Shown: positions 42,725 to 51,684 of the stretch, in pieces | Position numbering within the stretch: position 1 is the stretch's first letter | Layout of the letters: each line of letters begins with the position of its first letter | Assembly: GCF_027111315.2 (NCBI RefSeq) | Contig: NZ_CP114289.2 | Coordinates: forward strand, 1,736,001 to 1,800,000 | Origin: Flavobacterium limnophilum | GTDB taxonomy: Bacteria; Bacteroidota; Bacteroidia; Flavobacteriales; Flavobacteriaceae | Reading direction: 5' to 3' | Length of the DNA stretch: 64,000 bases | The notes under the pieces: generated by a model | Told to the model about the DNA's origin: nothing | Seen by the model: only the letters and a program-made list of their open reading frames with translations | Databases searched by the model: none | Position numbers and translations under genes: made by a program

Positions 42725-43546
42725 TTATTCCTCCAGGTATTCTCTATAACATTTTGATTCCTTCTTTTTGTAGGTGTTGAGCCTGTTCATCATTTCGTCG
42801 AAATTGACTTCGTGGGCATCGAATTCCGGGCCGTCGACACAGACAAACTCTGTTTTGCCTCCCACGGTTACCCTGCAAGCCCCGCACATTCCCGTTCCGT
42901 CCACCATGATGGTGTTTAAACTTGCTTGCGTTGGGATGTTGTATTTCTTGGTAGTCAAGGCCGCGTGCTTCATCATTATGGTCGGGCCAATGACCATGGC
43001 TTCGTCTATTTTCTCCCTGAGGATTACTTCTTCCATTCCTTGGGTTATCAAGCCTTTTGTGCCTTTGGAACCGTCGTCGGTCATGATGATGAGTTCGTCC
43101 GAGTACTCCCTCATTTTGTCTTCCAGAATGATCAGTTCCTTGCTTCGGGCGGCAATAACGGTTATCACCCTGTTTCCGGCCAGTTTCATCGCTTGGACAA
43201 TCGGGAATAATGGAGCCACGCCCACGCCTCCCCCGGCACATAAAATGGTTCCCACTTTGGCTATGTGGGTGGCGGTTCCCAATGGGCCTACCACGCCCGC
43301 CAGTTTATCGCCGGCATTCATGGCGCAGAGTTTGTGCGAGGACACGCCCACTCGTTGCACATACAGGGTAATGGTACCTTTTTCGGTATCGGCATCGGCA
43401 ATGGTTAGCGGGATTCTTTCCCCGTTTTCATCTATTCTTAAAATGATGAAATGACCTGCTTTGCGACTTTTGGCAATGTAGGGTGCTTCGATGACCAATC
43501 TTGCCACGTTTTCTGAAAGAAATTCTTTTTCTACTATTTTGAACAT
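42725..43546 (-). CDS. sulfide/dihydroorotate dehydrogenase-like FAD/NAD-binding subunit (NfnA type)
   Basis: A 273-residue ferredoxin-NADP reductase-like subunit. Seen: RIPLTIADADTEKGTITLY (FAD-binding), ILCAGGGVGVAPLFPIVQAM (NAD-binding Gly-rich loop), IVLEDKM-type helix, then the [2Fe-2S] region TGMCGACRVTVGGKTEFVCV and VDGPEFDAHEVNFDEMMNRL. It pairs with the flavoprotein at 41178-42668 to form a heterodimer of the Nfn/Sud type, moving electrons among NADH, ferredoxin and NADPH. It is upstream of its partner in the same operon. Electron bifurcation cannot be judged from sequence alone. Confidence 0.88.
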   Translation of the reverse strand: MFKIVEKEFLSENVARLVIEAPYIAKSRKAGHFIILRIDENGERIPLTIADADTEKGTITLYVQRVGVSSHKLCAMNAGDKLAGVVGPLGTATHIAKVGTILCAGGGVGVAPLFPIVQAMKLAGNRVITVIAARSKELIILEDKMREYSDELIIMTDDGSKGTKGLITQGMEEVILREKIDEAMVIGPTIMMKHAALTTKKYNIPTQASLNTIMVDGTGMCGACRVTVGGKTEFVCVDGPEFDAHEVNFDEMMNRLNTYKKKESKCYREYLEE

Positions 43547-43712
43547 ATTTTATATAGATAAACCCCGTAGGGTGTAATTTAATTTGTTTGATTATTAACA
43601 CAGTTCGTCTTCGCCCGGTGCCGGCTAGAAACACAACTAAAAAATGAAATGCATTTCAATTCTTTTTCCTAAGTTCCCATATTATTCCGTTTTTAGATTT
43701 ATCATCATTTAA

Positions 43713-44135
43713 AATTCTCCTTCATCACATTCTGTTGGAATCGATAATTTAAGATACCCTATTTTACGGATAATACAATTATACCCCTATTTTACAGCAC
43801 GAATTTATGGATTATATCCCAAACAGCCTTTATGGATTATAACAGCAGGGGGCGTATATGTTAAAAATATCGTTAATTTTAGGCTAAATGGAAAACTATT
43901 TTTTACGAAAACCTTTGCGCTGGAAACTGTCCCAACCGGAATCGAAAAAAGTAGCTCTCCCAACGCACTTTCGCCAACCAAAATTCCTGTTTTTTTATTG
44001 AAGAAGCATCCTGCACTATTAGGCTTGATTTCGAACTCTTGGAGCGAGGGGATTGTACTGTTTTTAGAATTGAAACCATTGCTTTTGGAGGAATGGTTTT
44101 GGGTCTTGGTTTATTTGGTGTTTTTGGGAGTTTAG
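43713..44135 (+). pseudogene. open frame without start codon; possible gene remnant
   Basis: The 43547-44316 gap shows no intact gene. One plus-strand frame stays open for 140 codons (43713-44132, TAG after). Segments such as NFRLNGKLFFTKTFALETVP and KIPVFLLKKHPALLGLI look coding-like, with a hydrophobic end (EEWFWVLVYLVFLGV). It has no ATG or GTG. The 5' part carries paired direct repeats: TACCC-CTATTTTAC at 43755 and 43782, and TTTATGGATTATA at 43804 and 43829. These could instead be regulatory sites. A decayed gene is possible but unproven. Confidence 0.2.
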
Positions 44136-44169
44136 TATACCCTTTCCCTATATCAATATTACTACATAC

Positions 44170-44232
44170 TTACTATAATGTTACTATAAGGTTACTATAA
44201 CCTTACCATAACCTTACTATACATTTATCATA
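44170..44232. repeat. 11-bp phased TTACTATA array, second locus
   Basis: TTACTATA or one-base variants occur at 44170, 44181, 44192, 44203, 44214 and 44225, an exact 11-bp period with variable 3-bp spacers. The array ends 85 bp before ATG 44317. It parallels the array at 17532-17586. Confidence 0.85.
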
Positions 44233-44316
44233 AATTAGTAATATATTCGCCATATAGTAACCATATATCCTTTTTTAATATTACCTTTGTCCCCATACTA
44301 TCTTAATTCACGACAA

Positions 44317-45063
44317 ATGGCAAAAGTTAAAAGCATTATCGAACTAAAAGGCACCGTTGGGGGAATAAATTTTTACAAACTTCAAGGCGAGCCTATTGCG
44401 CGCGCAGCCGGTGGCGGTTTTAATGGCGAGGCCATCCGGACGAAGGCGAGCATGCAACGTGTCCGGGAGAACGGCTCGGAATTCAAGGGTTGCATGCAGT
44501 CGGTGCAATTTTTCAAAAAGGGATTGCAGCCTTTTTTGGGCACTTTCAAGGATGGGACTTTGCACCAACGCTTGATCAGTTTGTTTACCCAAATCAAGAG
44601 TTTGGATACTCTAGCGGTTCGTGGTTCGCGAACGGTTTTTGGCGGACTGCAAACGGCGGCGGGACAAGGCTTGCTGAACCCTTATTTATTGACTTCGGGT
44701 TCGCGATTGGAGGGCGTGTTGCGGCAGGCTGTTGTTTTTGATTGGGCGAGCGGATTGAGTCTGCCCGATTTTGAGGGCCAACGGGTTTCCTTTCCTGCCG
44801 GTGCGACGCATCTTTCGTTGCAAATTGGATATTCGAGTCTTGATTTTACGCAACAGACTTCTTCTTTTCGTTCCAGCGAGACGATCTATTTAAGTCCTGC
44901 CGATGCCGGCACTATTTTCATCCCCGCTCCCGCTCCTACCGACACAGAAGGAATGCAAGTAGGCGTGGTTTTGGCGCGGTTTGTACAAGAAGTGAATGGG
45001 CAGTTTTATCCTTTGAAGAGTGAGGGAAGCGTGGTGATGGAGGTGGTAGGCTGTCGGTTGTGA
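44317..45063 (+). CDS. conserved Bacteroidota protein of unknown function
   Basis: A 248-residue soluble protein. ATG 44317 is preceded by ten open codons that lack family support. The N-terminus, with a KGTVGGINFYKLQGEPIARA pattern, then FNGEAIRTKASMQRVRENGS and an FKGCMQS helix, resembles a family of hypothetical proteins that I recall as recurrent in Flavobacteria, where a G-[TK]-[VI]-GG-I-x-FYK start is followed by an R-T-R-E-N-[GA]-EF helix. The C-terminal half is beta-rich (ATHLSLQIGYSSLDF, MQVGVVLARFVQE). No enzymatic motif is seen and no function can be given. Its upstream region carries the 11-bp phased array. Codon use is more G+C-rich than the operon that follows. Confidence 0.65.
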   Translation: MAKVKSIIELKGTVGGINFYKLQGEPIARAAGGGFNGEAIRTKASMQRVRENGSEFKGCMQSVQFFKKGLQPFLGTFKDGTLHQRLISLFTQIKSLDTLAVRGSRTVFGGLQTAAGQGLLNPYLLTSGSRLEGVLRQAVVFDWASGLSLPDFEGQRVSFPAGATHLSLQIGYSSLDFTQQTSSFRSSETIYLSPADAGTIFIPAPAPTDTEGMQVGVVLARFVQEVNGQFYPLKSEGSVVMEVVGCRL

Positions 45064-45366
45064 GTTATCGGTTTTCGGTTGTGGGTTATCTGTTTGGGAG
45101 TTGTGGAAAAAATATTCTTTCCCAAAACCGATTGAAAACTTTTTTGGCGAAATGTGGTCGTGCGGTTGTGCAAAAAATCTACTTTCTCCAAACTGATTGA
45201 AAAGATTTTATGCAAAATGAGGGAAACCGTAAAATAGAATGGTTTAGTATGTTTAGTTTTGGGAAATAATAAGCAAAAAACCTAATTCAAAAACACTGAT
45301 TAATTTATAGTAATTATTCTACAATATGTCAGTTTTTGAGTAGGTTATTCATTTTTAAATTTATAG

Positions 45367-45385
45367 ATTTACATTCAATGTAAAT
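45367..45385 (+). promoter_or_regulatory. palindromic operator candidate of the defence operon
   Basis: ATTTACAT (45367-45374) and ATGTAAAT (45378-45385) form a perfect 8-bp inverted repeat around TCA, 34 bp before the methyltransferase ATG. It may be an autorepression site or a controller-protein site; no controller gene is adjacent. The rest of 45064-45419 holds only A/T-rich sequence and short GGTTNTCGG-like repeats. Confidence 0.45.
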
Positions 45386-45419
45386 ACCATTTTAACCTCA
45401 CATTAAGTGGGACAGAATT

Positions 45420-47036
45420 ATGAAAAATATAAAAATTCCCATAATTGATTTATTCGCTGGACCTGGTGGCTTAGGAGAAGGTTTTTCTTCTGTCCTAAAC
45501 AAAAGTGATAAAGTTTTTGATATTAAACTATCCATCGAAAAAGATAACGAAGCTCATAAAACACTAGAATTAAGAAGTTTTTTTAGAAAATTTAATACTG
45601 ATAAATTACCCCCTGAATATTATGATGTTTTAAAAGAAAAAAACATACAACAAAGAGAAATATTAATTTCTGACTTATTTGACAAATACCCTAAAGAAGC
45701 ATTAGAAGCAAAAAATGAAGCTTGGAAAGCAGAATTAGGTAATGAAGCTTTTCCATCTTCTGCAATTGACAAAAGAATAAAAGAATCTTTAAACGAAAGT
45801 AAAGACTGGCTTTTGATTGGAGGGCCTCCTTGCCAAGCTTTTTCTTTAGCCGGAAGATCAAGAGTTGGTGGTATAGATGATGAAGACCATAGAGTTTATT
45901 TATACAAAGAATATTTAAGAATTATTGCAGTTCATCATCCTACTGTTTTCGTTATGGAAAATGTTAAAGGACTATTATCTGCAAAAGTTAACGAAGAAAA
46001 AGTCTTTGATTGGATTTTAAACGATCTCCGGAATCCTTCTACAGTATTTAAAAAAACAAAAGCTCCAAAATATAAAATATTCTCACTTTCAACAGAACCT
46101 GAAAGTATTGATGCATCTGGAAATCCTGTTTATAAGGATAACAGAGACTTCTTAATTCAATCTGAAAAATATAAGATTCCACAGAAAAGGCACAGGGTAA
46201 TACTCCTGGGTATTAGAGAAGATGTAAATGTTCTACCTGCAACATTAACTCTAGGCTTAAAAGAAACTAATTTATCAAGTGTTATAGGAGATTTGCCAAA
46301 GTTGAGAAGTGGATTGGGCAGGTCAATTATTTCAAGTAAGACCGTAAATGGATTTAAGAAAAGAGAGTATAAAAATGAAGTAGATTCAGATGAAAATTGG
46401 GAAAATAAAATAAATGCTTTCAAAAAAGAAATGTCAACTTGGAACGGTTTTGATTCTAAACAACATTTCAATAAAATAAAAGTGACTTCCTATGGTCTGG
46501 GTTCTGAATATTTAGAATTTGAAACTCCATCGCTTGAAAATCCCTTACATCAGTGGTTTAAAGATGAAAGTTTAAAAGGTGTTTGCAACCATGAAACCAG
46601 ATCTCACTTAGTTGAAGATCTAAAGAGGTATCTTTTCGCCAGTACTTATGCTGAAAAACACAAACGATTCCCGAGACTTAAAGACTATGAAACTTATAGT
46701 GATGCGTTGATGCCAGATCATGAAAGTGCGACTAGCGGAAAATTTGCTGATCGATTTCGTGTTCAAATGCCGGATTGTGCTGCAACAACCGTTACAAGCC
46801 ACATTTCAAAAGATGGTCATTATTTCATTCATTATGATCCTGACCAATGCAGAAGTTTAACCGTCAGGGAAGCTGCCAGGATTCAAACATTTCCCGATAA
46901 TTATTTGTTTTGTGGTCCTAGAACAGCACAATATCATCAAGTGGGTAATGCGGTTCCACCTTATTTGGCTTATCAGATTGCAGAAATAGTTTCTGAAATA
47001 TTTACAAAAAAAAGAATTAATGGGGATTCAAATTAA
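45420..47036 (+). CDS. DNA (cytosine-5-)-methyltransferase of a restriction system
   Basis: A 538-residue C5 DNA methyltransferase. Motif I DLFAGPGGLGEGF (10-22), motif IV GGPPCQAFSLAGRSR with catalytic Cys138, motif VI VFVMENVKGLL, motif VIII QKRHRVILLGIR, and motif X HQVGNAVPPYLAYQIA. It transfers a methyl group from SAM to C5 of cytosine at an unknown target site; the variable region between VIII and IX should set specificity. It is the first gene of a five-gene operon; the next gene overlaps by 17 nt. Codon use is strongly A/T-biased, as in the whole operon, and unlike the genes on either side, which points to horizontal acquisition. It should protect self DNA from the operon's nuclease. 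Confidence 0.93.
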   Translation: MKNIKIPIIDLFAGPGGLGEGFSSVLNKSDKVFDIKLSIEKDNEAHKTLELRSFFRKFNTDKLPPEYYDVLKEKNIQQREILISDLFDKYPKEALEAKNEAWKAELGNEAFPSSAIDKRIKESLNESKDWLLIGGPPCQAFSLAGRSRVGGIDDEDHRVYLYKEYLRIIAVHHPTVFVMENVKGLLSAKVNEEKVFDWILNDLRNPSTVFKKTKAPKYKIFSLSTEPESIDASGNPVYKDNRDFLIQSEKYKIPQKRHRVILLGIREDVNVLPATLTLGLKETNLSSVIGDLPKLRSGLGRSIISSKTVNGFKKREYKNEVDSDENWENKINAFKKEMSTWNGFDSKQHFNKIKVTSYGLGSEYLEFETPSLENPLHQWFKDESLKGVCNHETRSHLVEDLKRYLFASTYAEKHKRFPRLKDYETYSDALMPDHESATSGKFADRFRVQMPDCAATTVTSHISKDGHYFIHYDPDQCRSLTVREAARIQTFPDNYLFCGPRTAQYHQVGNAVPPYLAYQIAEIVSEIFTKKRINGDSN

Positions 47037-48549
47037 CACCAACATTGTATGTGAAGATGCTTCACCGAATCCTGAGTATTTAATTAAATCAATAGCAGAG
47101 CAAGGCTATAGTCTTGAAACTTCTCTGGCTGATTTAATGGATAATTCTATTTCTGCAAAAGCTGATAAAATAGAAGTTTTAATTAAAATGAATGAAGAAC
47201 CATTCAAACTTTTTCTTGCTGATAATGGTCTAGGAATGGATGAAAATACTTTAAAATCAAGTATGCAATTTCCAAGTAATTCCCCTGAATACATTAGAGA
47301 TGGCCTAGATTTAGGAAGATTTGGACTAGGAATGAAAACAGCCTCTTTTTCACAAACAAGATGCTTTACAGTATTGTCAAGAAAAAAAGGTGAAGAAAAA
47401 TATTCAGGAAGAACTTGGGATGTTGAGTATTTAAAAAAAGAAAAGAAATGGAGGCTAATTGTTAATTCTCAAGACGAAATAGAAAAATTGGTCGCTGATT
47501 ATAGAGAATTAAGTAATGCATTTCTTGGGCAATTTGAATCTTTCGAAGCAAATACAATTGTTATATGGAATGGTCTTTACAAGTTTGAAAATTATTTGGA
47601 AGAAGAAAATAGACAAAATGCATTAAAAAAAGAAATAACCGAAGTTACATCTGATTATTTGTCACTAGTCTTTCACAAATTTATGGAAAGAGATAAGGAT
47701 CCAATTAATATACGGATCAACAATAAAATCTTAAGTCCTTTTAATCCATTTCCTACCTACGAATCTGATTTTCGTCCCATCGCATACAAACAAAGAAACT
47801 TCAGTACTGACACAATAAAAATTGAAGGCTTTGTATTGCCGTCCAGAAGTATTGACGAATCAAAAAAAGGGTTAACCAATTGGACTACTAAAAACCGAGG
47901 CTTAATGGATATGGAAGGCATCTATATTTATAGAGCCGATAGGATTATCTTATTTGGCGGATGGAATGGTCTTATCAAAAAAGCCCCAAGATTGCAACTT
48001 GCAAGATTGCGGGTTGAAATTGGAAACAGCGTAGATCATCTTCTTCATTTAAATGTCGCAAAATCTCAAATTGTAATACCACATGATTTAAAGAAAGCTT
48101 TTGAAAGATATATTGACGAATTAAAACTAGAAGCTGAAAAAGAATTTTTTAATAGAGGGATTAGAGATTTTTCAAATAATGGTCAACAAAATAGAGAAAC
48201 TTTATTTGAAAGAAAGTCTTCCAATAGAGGTGTTTTACTTGAATTAAACATTGAATTCCCATTGTTAAAGGAAATAAAAAAGGAATTATCAAAAGAACAA
48301 GCTGCTAAGTTTAATCTTGTATTAAGAATGATAAATACTTCAATAAATAAAATTAGACAAAACCATGAGGAAACTACTTTCTTAAATCTTGAAGAAAAAG
48401 ATGGTCTGTCAGTCAATGACATAATCATTTCATTGACTGCACTTAAAAAAAATGGGTTTTCATCTGAGCAAATTAAAAAAGACATTTTACCAGGACTCGG
48501 TTTTGAAGAATCATCTCTTCCTGAAGAGATTAAACAATTATTAAATTAA
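47020..48549 (+). CDS. GHKL (MutL/MORC-like) ATPase of the defence operon
   Basis: A 509-residue protein with an N-terminal GHKL ATPase domain: SLADLMDNSISAKADKIEV (N-box with Mg-binding Asn, about 33-51), FLADNGLGMDENTL (G1), and GRFGLGMKTASFSQ (G2). The remainder (about 150-509) includes a transducer-like S5 region and a helical tail. It resembles the prokaryotic relatives of MutL and eukaryotic MORC ATPases known from restriction operons with Z1, PD-(D/E)XK and AIPR genes. ATP-driven dimer closure on DNA is the expected role. Start ATG 47020 overlaps the methyltransferase end by 17 nt; the Z1 gene follows after 4 nt. Confidence 0.88.
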   Translation: MGIQINTNIVCEDASPNPEYLIKSIAEQGYSLETSLADLMDNSISAKADKIEVLIKMNEEPFKLFLADNGLGMDENTLKSSMQFPSNSPEYIRDGLDLGRFGLGMKTASFSQTRCFTVLSRKKGEEKYSGRTWDVEYLKKEKKWRLIVNSQDEIEKLVADYRELSNAFLGQFESFEANTIVIWNGLYKFENYLEEENRQNALKKEITEVTSDYLSLVFHKFMERDKDPINIRINNKILSPFNPFPTYESDFRPIAYKQRNFSTDTIKIEGFVLPSRSIDESKKGLTNWTTKNRGLMDMEGIYIYRADRIILFGGWNGLIKKAPRLQLARLRVEIGNSVDHLLHLNVAKSQIVIPHDLKKAFERYIDELKLEAEKEFFNRGIRDFSNNGQQNRETLFERKSSNRGVLLELNIEFPLLKEIKKELSKEQAAKFNLVLRMINTSINKIRQNHEETTFLNLEEKDGLSVNDIIISLTALKKNGFSSEQIKKDILPGLGFEESSLPEEIKQLLN

Positions 48550-48553
48550 AATT

Positions 48554-51500
48554 ATGAATAACAATAAATATATTGAAGTAATTAAAAAAATAATATCTGG
48601 AAAAGCTTCAGAGTACTCAAAAGAAAATACTTTAAACCCAACTTACTTCATTAATTTATTCCCTGAAATTAAAGAGAATATAATTTTAGTTTCTAATATG
48701 TTTCAATATCCTGAAGTAGATGAAACTACCCTAAAAAACTATTATGAAATAGCAGTTAAAGAATATCTTTCAAACAATCCAATTGACATTGACCCAAGTA
48801 ATTGTTTAACTAAAGAAGGTTTTAAAACTTGGTTAACATCTGAACGAAAAGATAAAATTGAATGGAATTACAGTAAACGTTATTTTACATTATTAGAAAA
48901 TTCTGGTCGTTCTGAAAAAGTTGTCAATGAAACCATTAACTCAAGTTATGAAATATTAGAAAAAATGGGGGATCCAAAATCCGACACCCCATTTTACGTT
49001 AAAGGATTAGTTGTTGGAAGTGTGCAATCTGGGAAAACCGGTAATTTTAATGCAGTTATAAACAGATCAATTGACTCTGGATATGGTTTAATAATTGTTC
49101 TTTCAGGTATAATGGAAGACCTTAGAAGTCAGACACAATTAAGAATAGAAAGCGATGTAATAGGTACAGGTATAATTGATATAACTTCAGAAACAAAAGG
49201 TGTAAAAGGTGTAGGCAAAATAACTCGTTTTGGGAATCAAGGCGATACATCAGTAAACCAAGTTTTTGGAATTACTTCTTATAAATCGGACTTTAATAAA
49301 TCATTAATAGATGCAGATTTCTCAATTGACCATACGAATGTTTTAGTTTGTAAAAAGAATGTAAGTGTACTAAGAAATTTGATTGTTTGGCTTCACGATT
49401 ATCTTGAAGAAAATAAGGACCGCCACAATATTCCTCTATTAATTCTTGATGATGAGGCTGATAATGCTTCTCTTAATAACGAAGGCGCAAAAGGTAGAGA
49501 ATATGCTTCTAAAACAAATGGACATATTAGGGCGCTTTTAGATTTATTTACAAGAAAAACATATTTGGGTTATACAGCTACACCATTTGCAAATGTTCTT
49601 CAAGATCGAAATGAGGTACCCGAGAATAAATGGAAAGTAGGATATAAATTAAAAGGTGAGAATGAGGAAAAACATCTTTCGCAAGTTGATAATATTTTTC
49701 CTGATGACTTTATAGTTTTACTTAATCCACCATCCAACTATATTGGAGCAAAACAAATTTTTGAAACTTTTGAACCAATTGAGAATAAGGCAAAAAGTAA
49801 GATTCCCCTAATTGAAATTGTTGCTGATAATATAACAGAGTTTCCATCAAGAATTGACAAAGAAACATTAATGGGAGTACAAAGTTTCCGTACTAAAGAT
49901 GAATTTGAAGAAAATGGTGGATATTTAAGCTATGAAAATTATAAAGATTATATAAGCTCAACAAGAGCCAGTAAAACTGGTGATAACTTCCCTAAAACTA
50001 TTCCAAAATCATTAACGGATAGTGTAATGTGTTTCATTTTGTCAATAGCTGTTCGTGAAAGTAGAAAGCAAAAAATGATATATTCAGCATCATATATGCC
50101 ACATCATACAATGCTAATTCATATTTCAAGATTTTCATTATGGCAGAATACGACTAGAGATTTATTGAGAGATTATGTCAATAATTTACAAAGTAAAATT
50201 GAAAACGAAACCCATACAAAACCTGAATCAGTATTCGGCGAACTTGAACAAATTTGGTATAAATATTATTCACATATAATTGAATCAATAGAATCCTATC
50301 TTCCAAAGGGTTATCACGATGAATTTTTAATACCTATAACCTATGAATCTTTAAAAAAATATTTACCAGAGGCTATTAATGGTATTGAAGTAAAAGCTAT
50401 CAATAGCATTACAAAAGATAGTTTGGAATATCCGAAAAATTATCCAAAAAAAATAATTGCTGTTGGCGGAAATAGATTGTCTCGTGGTTTTACATTAGAG
50501 GGGTTAACTATAAATTATTTCATTAGATCGACGGATTATTCCGATACTTTACTTCAAATGGGAAGATGGTTTGGGTATAGACCAGGATATTTAGATTGCT
50601 GTAAACTTTTCACAACACAAGATTCCAAAGACAAGTTCGATTCAACAACCCGAACAATTGAAGAGTTAGAAGTTGAATTCCGGAAAATGGAAGCAAAAAA
50701 TAAAACACCAAATAATTTTGTCTTAAGAGTTAGAAAACATCCAGGAACTTTAAAAATTACAAGGCCTTCAATCTTAAAATTAACTAATGAAGTCAAGTGG
50801 TCTTATCAGGATGAATTAGAGCAAACAACAGTATTTAATATTGAAAAAGAAAAAATAAATAGAGTTTGGAAAGCGTTCAAGGAAAATATAGCTCCTAAAT
50901 TTTCAGAATCTAGCAATTCAGGTTTTATCAAATATAAGACGGACATCCAAGGTATTATCAATATACTTTCTTTGGAAAACAATTTTGATGAAGATTCAAG
51001 AAAAAGTATGATTATGTTTCTACAATTAAGTCGAGAAAAAAACTTACTAAACAACTGGACTGTAGCACTTAAAACAACTGGACGTAGCTCAAAATTAGAA
51101 AGCTTTAATTTGAATGAACCTTACGGAGTAGATCTTTCAATAAGGAGAGGTCCAACAAATGATAATGATGTTAATTATTTTGTAGAAAATAAAAAATTTA
51201 AAGCTTCTGGAAAGTCGGCAAATATTATTTCCGGAGGTAGAGACTTTTCTATTCTGCTTTCTGAATCTCAAATTGTACAAGCCGAGGAGGTTTTTCATAT
51301 AGAACAGAAAAATTTAATTTTAAAAAAGAACCCTAATTTGTCTGAAGATGAGGCAATGGAATTAGCTAAAAAGAAAACTATTCCAGAGCGAGTTTATAGA
51401 GAGAGAATGTCTGACCAAGAAGGTTTATTAGTAATATATTTGTTTGATACTGCAAAAGTATTCCGTGTTAATGATAATGAACAACCTGAAAAATTAATAC

Positions 51501-51679
51501 AAATGGTTGTAGATAATAATTATGATTTGAAAATTCCTTTAGTCGGTTATGCTATAGGTTTCCCCCCAATTGAACCAGATCCGGGAGGTATATATGTAAA
51601 AGGAGATTATAATATTGATGATGAAGAAAGTGACATTGATGAATCCGATTCTGAAATTCCAGATGATAGTAACGAATAA
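48554..51679 (+). CDS. Z1-domain SF2-type ATPase
   Basis: A 1041-residue P-loop ATPase of the Z1 family. Walker A is GSVQSGKTGNF (Lys about 161) and Walker B is LLILDDEADNASLN (about 295-308). YLGYTATPFANVLQD is a helicase-III-like motif, and GGNRLSRGFTLEGL with TLLQMGRWFGYRPGYLDCC resembles SF2 motifs V-VI. The tail is very acidic (DIDESDSEIPDDSNE). Z1 proteins are predicted DNA translocases or helicases of restriction operons that also contain a MORC-like ATPase. It is the largest gene here and lies 4 and 5 nt from its neighbours, so co-translation of the set is likely. Its direct substrate is not established. Confidence 0.92.
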   Translation: MNNNKYIEVIKKIISGKASEYSKENTLNPTYFINLFPEIKENIILVSNMFQYPEVDETTLKNYYEIAVKEYLSNNPIDIDPSNCLTKEGFKTWLTSERKDKIEWNYSKRYFTLLENSGRSEKVVNETINSSYEILEKMGDPKSDTPFYVKGLVVGSVQSGKTGNFNAVINRSIDSGYGLIIVLSGIMEDLRSQTQLRIESDVIGTGIIDITSETKGVKGVGKITRFGNQGDTSVNQVFGITSYKSDFNKSLIDADFSIDHTNVLVCKKNVSVLRNLIVWLHDYLEENKDRHNIPLLILDDEADNASLNNEGAKGREYASKTNGHIRALLDLFTRKTYLGYTATPFANVLQDRNEVPENKWKVGYKLKGENEEKHLSQVDNIFPDDFIVLLNPPSNYIGAKQIFETFEPIENKAKSKIPLIEIVADNITEFPSRIDKETLMGVQSFRTKDEFEENGGYLSYENYKDYISSTRASKTGDNFPKTIPKSLTDSVMCFILSIAVRESRKQKMIYSASYMPHHTMLIHISRFSLWQNTTRDLLRDYVNNLQSKIENETHTKPESVFGELEQIWYKYYSHIIESIESYLPKGYHDEFLIPITYESLKKYLPEAINGIEVKAINSITKDSLEYPKNYPKKIIAVGGNRLSRGFTLEGLTINYFIRSTDYSDTLLQMGRWFGYRPGYLDCCKLFTTQDSKDKFDSTTRTIEELEVEFRKMEAKNKTPNNFVLRVRKHPGTLKITRPSILKLTNEVKWSYQDELEQTTVFNIEKEKINRVWKAFKENIAPKFSESSNSGFIKYKTDIQGIINILSLENNFDEDSRKSMIMFLQLSREKNLLNNWTVALKTTGRSSKLESFNLNEPYGVDLSIRRGPTNDNDVNYFVENKKFKASGKSANIISGGRDFSILLSESQIVQAEEVFHIEQKNLILKKNPNLSEDEAMELAKKKTIPERVYRERMSDQEGLLVIYLFDTAKVFRVNDNEQPEKLIQMVVDNNYDLKIPLVGYAIGFPPIEPDPGGIYVKGDYNIDDEESDIDESDSEIPDDSNE

Positions 51680-51684
51680 TTAAT

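Noticed and set aside
41178..43546. Glutamate synthase (GltBD) assignment
   Set aside because: No large GltB subunit is present; the partner is an FNR/2Fe-2S NfnA-type subunit.
43590..44316. tRNA or structured RNA in the gap before 44317
   Set aside because: No cloverleaf-compatible sequence with the expected T-arm (GTTCRAN) was found; only short direct repeats and the 11-bp array are visible.
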